The notes under the pieces were generated by a model that was not told the DNA's origin, did no database searches, and was given only the letters and a program-made list of their open reading frames with translations. The position numbers and the translations under genes are program-made. Shown here one piece after another: positions 1 to 5,003 of a stretch of DNA of 5,003 nucleotides. Within the stretch, counting starts at the first letter, position 1. The number at the start of each line of letters is the position of its first letter. This DNA comes from JANLQX01 sp043775075. Lineage in GTDB: Bacteria; Actinomycetota; Acidimicrobiia; Acidimicrobiales; JANYDT01. The stretch spans positions 1-5,003 of the forward strand of contig JAYVSS010000068.1 of NCBI GenBank assembly GCA_043775075.1, read 5' to 3'.

Positions 1-291
1 GCACCGGCGTTTTTAAGATTCCCATCTGGCTCCCTGCGCGATGCGCGCCGAAGGAAGCAAGAAGCCGGTTCCGTCGAAGCAATCTTGGCTATTTCGCCAG
101 ACCGTACCATGGGTCTACGTTCCTCTGCTTGCTTGAGCGACAACGTGCTGTTGCGGCGCGCCGGTGTCGCACGCCCGCCTCACAGGTGCTTCACAAGTTG
201 CACACATTTCCTGCCGATATTCGTTTTGCGTACGACCTTGCGTCGACACGGCGCGGCCAATTCGCCGACGTCTCGTTCCTCAGGAGATCCC
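1..291 (+). other. Gene-free leader region upstream of the secreted Thr-rich protein gene
   Basis: I see no convincing gene in this stretch. An open frame runs through it from position 85 into the downstream gene, but the extra 69 residues are Arg/Ser/Cys-rich, resemble no family I know, and would bury the signal peptide. The first bases show a GC-rich segment followed by five T (10-14), which could be the cut-off tail of an intrinsic terminator of a gene left of the window. Several segments are complementary: TCTGGC (25-30) with GCCAGA (96-101), GCGC (36-39) with GCGC (43-46), and 49-56 with 69-76 around one A/G mismatch. They could form a branched RNA fold, but short helices are common by chance in GC-rich DNA. 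No clear -35/-10 pair was found; TTGCAC at 198-203 is the best -35-like hexamer and it lacks a good partner. Confidence 0.45.
282..286 (+). promoter_or_regulatory. Ribosome binding site that fixes the start at 292
   Basis: AGGAG lies five bases before the ATG at 292. It is the best Shine-Dalgarno match in the region and falls directly ahead of the codons that encode a signal peptide. It therefore decides in favour of the 194-residue protein over the longer in-frame version starting at 85. Confidence 0.8.
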
Positions 292-876
292 ATGAACACA
301 ACCCTCTTCCTTGCACCGTTCGTCGCCGTCGGAGCGCTCGCACTCGTGGGCGGCGGGTCGGCCGGAGCTCAAACGGAGACGGCGTCGAAGAGCGCCGTCG
401 TTGTGGTGACCGCGCTACCCCAGTTGACGACCACCACGACCACCACGACCGCCACGACCGCCACGACCACCATGACCACGACGACGAGCACAACGACCAC
501 AACCAAGCTCGGCGTTACGGTCACCCGACGTGTCTTGACCTGCGAGAACGCCCGCAATCACGGTGAATGGGTGTCGTCTCGGCCGAAGGACGAGCGGACG
601 GCGGCGGCGAAAAGCGACTGCGGCAAACAACACCGTCCGACCACCACGCTCGCCGGTGCGACCACCACGCTTGTCGGTGCGACCACCACGGTGACGGCAA
701 AGCCGGCCTCGACAAGCTCGACCGCCCTCCCGGCGGCGACGTCCACCACGAACGTGCGCAGCGACAACGACGATCAAAGTGAAGACGACAGCAACAAGAG
801 CAACAACGACGACAGCAACAAGGGCAACAACGACAAGAACGGTCGGGGCAACGGCAAGGCGAAGGGCAAGCACTGA
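292..876 (+). CDS. Secreted threonine-rich low-complexity protein with a two-cysteine segment
   Basis: The product is a predicted exported protein of 194 residues; I do not recognise a named family. Residues 1-26 look like a signal peptide: a hydrophobic stretch (LFLAPFVAVGALALVGG) and an AGA cleavage motif before Gln27, though the n-region carries no positive charge. Residues 46-71 are almost pure Thr with a few Ala, Met and Ser, like an extended and possibly O-glycosylated linker. Residues 80-114 are the only folded-looking part, with Cys84 and Cys110 and an NHGEWVSS segment; the two cysteines could form a disulfide outside the cell. Residues 117-135 repeat TTTLAGA-like units. Residues 154-194 are a charged tail of Asp/Asn/Ser/Lys that becomes basic (KAKGKH) at the end. 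No LPXTG sorting signal or membrane anchor is visible, so it may be released or bound through the tail. The start is supported by the AGGAG site. The gene is convergent with the regulator. A role at the cell surface is inference; it could also be a spacer-rich protein of no conserved function. Confidence 0.75.
   Translation: MNTTLFLAPFVAVGALALVGGGSAGAQTETASKSAVVVVTALPQLTTTTTTTTATTATTTMTTTTSTTTTTKLGVTVTRRVLTCENARNHGEWVSSRPKDERTAAAKSDCGKQHRPTTTLAGATTTLVGATTTVTAKPASTSSTALPAATSTTNVRSDNDDQSEDDSNKSNNDDSNKGNNDKNGRGNGKAKGKH
427..471 (+). repeat. 9-bp tandem repeat encoding the poly-Thr tract
   Basis: Five head-to-tail 9-bp units lie in frame: ACGACCACC twice, ACGACCGCC twice, then ACGACCACC. They encode Thr-Thr-Thr or Thr-Thr-Ala. 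ACG/ACC/ACA threonine codons continue in degenerate form to about 505. Because the unit is three codons long, slippage would change linker length without breaking the frame. Confidence 0.85.
638..690 (+). repeat. 21-bp tandem repeat, two full copies and a partial third
   Basis: Units begin at 638, 659 and 680, each opening with CGACCACCACG. The first two copies are 21 bp and differ at two positions (C versus T at 650/671, and C versus T at 653/674); the third matches over its first 11 bases and then diverges. In protein this gives TTTLAGA, TTTLVGA and TTTVTA, a 7-residue period inside the secreted protein. Confidence 0.8.
784..831 (+). repeat. 24-bp tandem duplication in the charged tail
   Basis: Two adjacent 24-bp units (784-807 and 808-831) differ at one base, A799 versus G823, which changes Ser to Gly. 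Each encodes the 8-residue unit DDSNK(S/G)NN. The near identity suggests a recent duplication by slippage or unequal exchange. Confidence 0.85.
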
Positions 877-1081
877 CGCACCTGCCGGGAACTGGCACTG
901 GACGTCACGCCACCTTCCCCGATTTCGTTGGCGGGCACGGCCGAGCCGAGGATGCGGTGAATCCTTGGTGTCATCGCACCTTCGCCGGCCGACCGAGCGT
1001 GGCGATCGAGCGCACTGTTGTCCACTGCGCCGGCGAGGCCTGTGGTGCATGGCTTGACCCTTCGGCTATCCGGGGCCGAAC
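877..1081. other. Convergent intergenic gap between the secreted protein and regulator genes
   Basis: This 205-bp gap separates the stop codons of two genes that face each other. I see no gene with support in it. Small hairpins are possible (TGCC 883-886 with GGCA 894-897; CGGC 938-941 with GCCG 945-948), but none is followed by a T-run on either strand. No strong intrinsic terminator is present, so factor-dependent termination is more likely. Confidence 0.5.
1061..1080 (-). terminator. Weak hairpin just after the regulator stop codon
   Basis: TTCGGC (1061-1066) and GCCGAA (1075-1080) form a 6-bp stem with an 8-base loop, beginning one base past the regulator's stop codon. There is no U-tract after it, so it is at best a weak terminator or a 3' end stabiliser, and it may be chance. 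Confidence 0.2.
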
Positions 1082-4051
1082 TCACTCGTTGTAGGCGCGG
1101 ATCCGATGCTTCACGAAGTGGACGAGTTCGGTCTCTGACAACTGCGCTCCGGCGGCAACCGCTTGCTCAAACCCAACATCACCGAGCGCACTGCGCAATT
1201 CATCGACCGCCGAACTCGCGTCCTGCACGACGCTCGGTTCTGACGGCAGCGCCGACAGTGCACCCGACGCGTTGAGCGAGCCGAGCAGTAGCGCTGCGGC
1301 GCGATGGTCGCCGATTCTGGTCAGCAGACCGAACACCCGACGAAGGCTCAGCCGCAGGTTCGTCCAGTCACCGCCGCGGCTCCAGGTATCGATCACTATG
1401 CCCGAACCATTCAAGGCTGTGCGAACATCACCGTTGCGGGCCTCCAACCACCACACCTCGGTGTGGGCGAATGCTTCGATCCATCGGTTGCCGGCGGCGC
1501 CGGCAACCCGTGCGGCCTCTCGGAGGAGGCGGAGGCTTTCGGCTGGATCCGACCCCTCGAGCGCCAGCCCGAGGGCATAGGCCGCCTGGGCCCGAGCCGT
1601 CGGTGACCCGCACACACGAGCAACCGCGCTCGCCTCGCCGGCCATAATGGCTCCCTGCACCGTGCGTCCGACACTGGTCTCGGCAACCGAGCGCATGTAG
1701 AGGGCGTGAGCGAGGCGCGAAGCAGACCCCATGCGGGCCGATGCCACCATTCGATCGCCCCAGCGCAGCGCCTCCTCCGCTTCACCCAGGTAGAACAGCG
1801 AGTTCAGCAGCGTCCGTTCGGCCAGGCCGCTGGTGTCCACACCCTGCGCCGCACCGGCGGCCACGGACTCGAGCGCGACGTCGATGCTCTCGCGAAGGTT
1901 GCCTCGTACGAAGTGCCCGTAGCTCACGATCGCTAACACCGTGGGGAACCTGGGGTGCTCCGCCGCACCGGGCATGGCGACCGCAGTGTTGGCCCACGAA
2001 AGTAGCTCGTAGCGGATCCTGCGGAAAGCGAATTCGCGCAGGGCGGCAGTCATCCTCATGGCTGCGTCAACGTCGCCGGAGCGCACCGCCCGTCCGAACG
2101 CCAGTCGCAGGTCATCGAAGTCCCAATCCACCTGCTGCGACGACCGACCCTCGTCCGGCCCGGTGATGCCGATGCTCGACCGCTCGGCCAAATCTACGAA
2201 CCATCGCAGGTGCGCCTCCGATACCTCCTCAAGCCCTCCCAACTCGGCGATCTTCTCGCGGCCGAACTCGCGAAGGGTCTCGAGCAACACATAGCGAGAC
2301 CCCTGCTGGCTCACGATCTGCACCATCGACTTGTCCACGAGGGAAGCGATAACGCCGACGACGTCGAGTGCTCGTTCTTCCGAGCCCGACGAAGTTCCGG
2401 GGCGAATACCGACGCAGAGCGCTTCGACCGCGTTCAGATCAAACGTGCCGGCGAAGCCCGAAAGCCGCGCATACACGGCCTGCTCGAGGGGGCTCAGCAA
2501 TTCATACGACCAGGCCATGGTGTCGCGCAACGTGCGATGACGGGGGTCCGACGAGCGCATGCTCGTACCGAGCACGGTCGCCCGTTGCTGCACCCGCTGG
2601 ACGATCATCTCCGGCGACAATGAACGGAACTGCGCCGCCACGAGCTCGAGCGCGAGCGGAAGTCCGTCGAGCCGACGGCAGATCTCGGCGATAACACCGG
2701 CGTTGTCGTCGGTGATCACGAAGCCCGGGACAGCTGCACCAACGCGCTCGAGCAGCAGTTCGACGGCCGGAGAAGCGGCGATGGCGTCAGGGTCGGCCTC
2801 GGCCGAAGCCGACACCGGCAACGTGGCGAGGGGCAAGACCATTTCGCCGGGTAATCCGAGGGGCTCGCGTGACGTGGCGAGCACGTGCACCAGGGGGCAG
2901 AGCACGCGAATCCGGTCGACGAACGGCACGAGGGCGTCGAGGAGATGCTCGCAATTGTCGAAGACCACGAGCTGATGCCGCTCGGCGAGGACGCTGATCA
3001 GCGTTTCCTCCATCGTCAACTGCTGGTGCGGCTGCACGTCAAGGGCCGTGGCGACGGCATCGGCGAGTGAATCCACCCGGTTCACCGCCGCGAGCTCCAC
3101 GAAGGCGGTGCCATTGGCGAACCCCTGGACCGTTGCCGCGACATGTCGTGCGAGCCTCGTCTTGCCCACCCCGCCGGGACCGAGCACCGTCACGAGCGGC
3201 GCGATTCGGATCGCGTCGACAACTCGGGCAACGTCATCGGCGCGTCCAACGAGGCGTGTGGGTCCGTCCGTTACGGACCGACGGTGACGGACAGGCGCGC
3301 TGACGGCACTGACGCCGAGCAGAGCCGGGTCGTCGGCGAGTATTTGCGCCTCGATCGCCGTCAGCGTGACGGTCGGGTCCATACCTGTCTCGTCACGGAC
3401 GAGGCGCCGGAAGTCGCTAGCCCGCCGCAACGCATCTGCGTGGCGACCATCGCGGAACAGTGCGACCATGAGCTGGCGGACGAACCTCTCGCGCATAGCG
3501 TTCGCCGCGACGACACCTTCGAGGTCACCGATCAACGACGCGTCACCGCCAGCACCCAGCCGGCTCTCGTAGTACGACTCGACAACGGTGAGTCGTTGCT
3601 CGTCGAGCCTTACCGCCTCGGGGCGGATCCACTCAGCGTCGTGGAGATCGCCGAACGCCGGACCTCGCCAGTAGGCCAAGGCCCGCTCGTAGAGCCGCGC
3701 CGCCTCCGCCGGGCTGGAAGCGTCAGCGGCAGTCTGGGTAAGGCCGACAAAGTGATCAACGTCGAGCGCACCATCGGACAGATCGAGCCGGTAGCCGCGG
3801 TCAAGCCCGACGACATGAACAGATGACCCCACCACGCGCCGTAAGCGCGAGAGGTGGCTCTGCAGCGTGGCACCCGCGGAGGAAGGCTGGTCGTCGCCCC
3901 AGAGCGCATCGCAGAGCCGATCGACCGAAACCACCGACCCACGATGCGCGGCAAGGAGTGCGAGCAGCAGACGGAGCTTGGGGCTGAGCGCGACCGAACC
4001 TTCGCCGTCACCGATCGTGACCGGCCCGAGGATTCTCACGCTGATCGGCAT
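1082..4051 (-). CDS. AfsR/SARP-type STAND regulator: winged helix, BTAD, NB-ARC-like ATPase, TPR-like repeats
   Basis: This is a 989-residue cytoplasmic transcriptional regulator, close in size and layout to Streptomyces AfsR. Residues 1-92 form an OmpR/SARP-like winged-helix DNA-binding domain (ILGPVTI opening, then LSPKLRLLLALLAAHRG, VDRLCDALWGDD, LQSHLSRLRRVV and GYRLDL). Residues 97-240 are the BTAD domain (ALAYWRGPAFGDL, ALRRASDFRRLVRDETGMDP). Residues 266-520 are an NB-ARC-like P-loop NTPase with RLVGR (266-270), Walker A GPGGVGKT (291-298, Lys297), Walker B VVFDNCEH (362-369), ATSREPL (392-398) and GLPLALEL (463-470). A winged-helix segment follows (LRDTMAWSYELLSPLEQ, VDKSMV, LLETLREFGREK). 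Residues 640-930 are helical and TPR-like. The C-terminal LGDVGFEQAVAAGAQLSETE matches an ending I recall from this ATPase class; there is no C-terminal LuxR HTH. In the family, ligand or partner sensing and ATP binding drive oligomerisation and activation. Met at 4051 fits the family N-terminus; the upstream frame to 4630 is antisense to the methyltransferase and lacks homology. No clear Shine-Dalgarno lies close to the start; TTG directly before it is an alternative. Targets and ligand are unknown; the divergent methyltransferase is the likeliest target. Confidence 0.93.
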   Translation of the reverse strand: MPISVRILGPVTIGDGEGSVALSPKLRLLLALLAAHRGSVVSVDRLCDALWGDDQPSSAGATLQSHLSRLRRVVGSSVHVVGLDRGYRLDLSDGALDVDHFVGLTQTAADASSPAEAARLYERALAYWRGPAFGDLHDAEWIRPEAVRLDEQRLTVVESYYESRLGAGGDASLIGDLEGVVAANAMRERFVRQLMVALFRDGRHADALRRASDFRRLVRDETGMDPTVTLTAIEAQILADDPALLGVSAVSAPVRHRRSVTDGPTRLVGRADDVARVVDAIRIAPLVTVLGPGGVGKTRLARHVAATVQGFANGTAFVELAAVNRVDSLADAVATALDVQPHQQLTMEETLISVLAERHQLVVFDNCEHLLDALVPFVDRIRVLCPLVHVLATSREPLGLPGEMVLPLATLPVSASAEADPDAIAASPAVELLLERVGAAVPGFVITDDNAGVIAEICRRLDGLPLALELVAAQFRSLSPEMIVQRVQQRATVLGTSMRSSDPRHRTLRDTMAWSYELLSPLEQAVYARLSGFAGTFDLNAVEALCVGIRPGTSSGSEERALDVVGVIASLVDKSMVQIVSQQGSRYVLLETLREFGREKIAELGGLEEVSEAHLRWFVDLAERSSIGITGPDEGRSSQQVDWDFDDLRLAFGRAVRSGDVDAAMRMTAALREFAFRRIRYELLSWANTAVAMPGAAEHPRFPTVLAIVSYGHFVRGNLRESIDVALESVAAGAAQGVDTSGLAERTLLNSLFYLGEAEEALRWGDRMVASARMGSASRLAHALYMRSVAETSVGRTVQGAIMAGEASAVARVCGSPTARAQAAYALGLALEGSDPAESLRLLREAARVAGAAGNRWIEAFAHTEVWWLEARNGDVRTALNGSGIVIDTWSRGGDWTNLRLSLRRVFGLLTRIGDHRAAALLLGSLNASGALSALPSEPSVVQDASSAVDELRSALGDVGFEQAVAAGAQLSETELVHFVKHRIRAYNE

Positions 4052-4065
4052 CAAGAGATCATCGC

Positions 4066-4097
4066 CCGCTTCCTTGCAGCACGCTGCAAGGAAGCGG
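4066..4097. repeat. Perfect 15-bp inverted repeat with 2-bp spacer (candidate operator)
   Basis: The left arm CCGCTTCCTTGCAGC (4066-4080) and right arm GCTGCAAGGAAGCGG (4083-4097) are exact reverse complements separated by AC. The site lies 14 bp from the regulator start and 59 bp from the methyltransferase start. It could be an operator bound by a dimer, or, if transcribed, a 15-bp RNA hairpin in the 5' leader of either gene. It has no T-run beside it, so it is not a typical intrinsic terminator. Perfect arms of this length are very unlikely by chance in 5 kb. Which protein binds it is unknown: SARP-type regulators classically use direct repeats rather than palindromes. Confidence 0.85.
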
Positions 4098-4133
4098 CAA
4101 GCGATGCTCCAGGCGCCCTGGCGGGTCCTGCAA
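4084..4133 (-). promoter_or_regulatory. TTGC(A/C)G elements at 11-bp multiples
   Basis: Read on the minus strand, TTGCAG occurs at 4084-4089 and 4128-4133, and the near match TTGCCG at 4095-4100. Their spacings are 11 and 33 bp, so all three lie on one face of the helix. SARP-family regulators are known to bind short direct repeats with about 11- or 22-bp period, which makes these candidate binding elements for the adjacent regulator. One element is shared with the inverted repeat. The hexamer is short, so chance is possible. Confidence 0.3.
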
Positions 4134-4156
4134 GCGGGTCGATCGACGATGAGGGC

Positions 4157-4993
4157 ATGAACATCACGACCGACACCACCGTCAACCCCAACCAGGCGCT
4201 CTGGGAGAAGGGCGACTTCACCCGCCTCGCCGCCGCCATGCGTCGCAGCGGTGAAGCACTCATCGCCGGACTCGGCGTTATCGACAGCATGCACGTGCTC
4301 GACGTCGGGTGCGGCGACGGCACGACTGCCGTGCCCTCGGCCCAGCGAGGCGCCACCGTGCTGGGTGTCGACATCGCCCGCAACCTTGTCGCCGCAGGTA
4401 ACGCCCGAGCCGAGAACCTCGGCCTGACCAACCTCACTTTCGAGCACGGGGATGCATCCCACCTGTCCGACATCGCCGACGACCGGTTCGATCTCGTGGT
4501 CAGCATCTTCGGGGCGATGTTCGCCCCCCGACCCTTCGACGTGGCGAAAGAGCTCGTCCGCGTCGCCAAGCCGGGAGGCCGCATCGTCATGGGCAACTGG
4601 ATCCCCGGCGATCCGACGCTCGTGGCCCAAATCCTCAAGATCAGCGCCGCGTATTCACCGGCACCACCGGAGGGATTCGTCAGCCCTGTCACATGGGGTG
4701 TGGCGGCGAACGTGATCGAGCGCTTCGGTGCAGCCGGCGTGCCGGAAACCTCGATCACCTGCCAGCCACAGACCTACACCTTCGAGTACCCCGGTCAACC
4801 GGCCGACTTCCTGGGCGTGTTCCGTGACTTCTACGGTCCGACGATGAACGCCTACGCCGCGGCGTCGGCCAATGGGCGAGAGGCCGATTTGCACGCCGAA
4901 CTCAGCGCGCTGTTTCTGGCGCAGAACACCGCTGGCGTGGAGGGGATGACAACGATCCCAGCGGCGTACCTCCAGGTCATTGTCCACGTGTGA
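4157..4993 (+). CDS. Class I SAM-dependent methyltransferase
   Basis: This 278-residue cytoplasmic enzyme transfers a methyl group from S-adenosylmethionine to an unknown substrate. It has a Rossmann-type methyltransferase core: motif I VLDVGCGDG (47-55) for SAM binding, the acidic end of strand 2 in GVDIA (70-74, Asp72), GDA (98-100) near the adenine pocket, FDLVVSIFGAMFAP (111-124) as the strand-4 motif, and LVRVAKPGGRIVMGNW (133-148) as the post-core motif. This resembles the Methyltransf_11/25 (UbiE-like) group, which act mostly on small molecules. Residues 150-278 form a less conserved part likely to shape the substrate site (aromatic-rich FEYPGQPADFLGVFRDFYGP, 209-228). Length is normal and the gene is complete. 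ATG at 4157 is chosen because the frame upstream has no methyltransferase homology and overlaps the control region. It is transcribed away from the AfsR-like regulator, 105 bp apart, which suggests shared regulation. The substrate cannot be told from sequence; a role in UbiE-type quinone synthesis is not supported by context. Confidence 0.92.
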   Translation: MNITTDTTVNPNQALWEKGDFTRLAAAMRRSGEALIAGLGVIDSMHVLDVGCGDGTTAVPSAQRGATVLGVDIARNLVAAGNARAENLGLTNLTFEHGDASHLSDIADDRFDLVVSIFGAMFAPRPFDVAKELVRVAKPGGRIVMGNWIPGDPTLVAQILKISAAYSPAPPEGFVSPVTWGVAANVIERFGAAGVPETSITCQPQTYTFEYPGQPADFLGVFRDFYGPTMNAYAAASANGREADLHAELSALFLAQNTAGVEGMTTIPAAYLQVIVHV

Positions 4994-5003
4994 GGTCGAC
5001 AGC

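Larger units (their letters stand above)
4052..4156. promoter_or_regulatory. Divergent promoter region between regulator and methyltransferase genes
   Basis: These 105 bp lie between two divergent start codons and must hold, or lie very near, both promoters. No consensus -35/-10 pair could be assigned with confidence on either strand. The region is dominated by a perfect inverted repeat (4066-4097) and further TTGCAG-like elements. Ribosome binding signals are poor: GAGGG at 4151-4155 sits only one base before the methyltransferase ATG, and the nearest purine-rich run for the regulator (AAGGAAG on the minus strand, 4069-4075) is 17 bases from its ATG. Weakly led or leaderless transcripts are plausible. 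Confidence 0.65.

Noticed and set aside
1..120. c-di-GMP or c-di-AMP riboswitch upstream of the secreted protein
   Set aside because: The conserved core segments of these classes as I know them (such as GGCAAACC with GACGCAAAGCC, or the GGGTGAATC-type blocks) are absent.
85..291. In-frame N-terminal extension of the secreted protein from the ATG at 85
   Set aside because: The added residues are Arg/Ser/Cys-rich with no recognisable domain, have no good ribosome site, and would place the signal peptide in the interior; AGGAG plus ATG at 292 explains the start.
427..690. Repeats considered as a CRISPR array
   Set aside because: Units are 9 and 21 bp, contiguous, in frame and without unique spacers; they are coding tandem repeats.
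415..1050. Long minus-strand open frame opposite the Thr-rich gene
   Set aside because: Val/Arg/Gly-rich product is the mirror of ACC/ACG repeats; no domain, and such shadows are expected in GC-rich DNA.
3143..3826. 227-residue plus-strand open frame inside the regulator
   Set aside because: It lies fully antisense to conserved BTAD and P-loop coding sequence and has no recognisable motif.
4066..4097. Inverted repeat considered as an intrinsic terminator or a mobile-element end
   Set aside because: No T-run follows on either strand, it lies ahead of two divergent starts rather than after a gene, and there is no transposase or second copy in the window.
3854..4156. N-terminal extension of the methyltransferase frame
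   Set aside because: It runs antisense through the regulator's DNA-binding domain and the control region, with no methyltransferase motif before residue 47 of the shorter protein.
4052..4630. 193-residue N-terminal extension of the regulator
   Set aside because: It is antisense to the methyltransferase coding region, has no family similarity, and the canonical SARP N-terminus begins exactly at 4051.

Overview
The window is GC-rich, with G/C-biased third codon positions, an AfsR/SARP-type giant regulator and a poly-threonine secreted protein. This combination points to an actinobacterium (Actinomycetota). An Acidimicrobiia-like lineage is possible, but that is an inference from general style, not from a marker gene. 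No rRNA, tRNA, CRISPR array, transposase or integrase was seen.

Layout from left to right: (1) Positions 1-291 hold no convincing gene. They form a long leader in front of the first gene, with some complementary segments near 25-101 that might fold, and a good ribosome binding site at 282-286. (2) Positions 292-876 (+) encode a 194-residue exported low-complexity protein. It has a signal peptide, a poly-Thr tract built on a 9-bp DNA repeat, a small two-cysteine segment, a 7-residue repeat and a charged Asn/Asp/Lys/Gly tail. (3) Positions 877-1081 are a convergent gap with only weak hairpins. (4) Positions 1082-4051 (-) encode a 989-residue regulator with a winged-helix DNA-binding domain, a BTAD domain, an NB-ARC-like P-loop NTPase and a TPR-like C-terminal half. 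(5) Positions 4052-4156 are a short divergent control region with a perfect 15-bp inverted repeat (4066-4097) and nearby TTGCAG-like elements at 11-bp spacing. (6) Positions 4157-4993 (+) encode a 278-residue class I SAM-dependent methyltransferase.

The clearest functional unit is the divergent regulator/methyltransferase pair around the inverted repeat. The simplest reading is that the STAND-type regulator, or another factor, acts at this site to control itself and the methyltransferase, probably in small-molecule (secondary) metabolism. The secreted Thr-rich protein is convergent to the regulator and nothing in the sequence links it to that unit. I saw no clear evidence of a wholly new system. 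The strongest candidates for follow-up are the 32-bp operator/hairpin and the architecture of the secreted protein.
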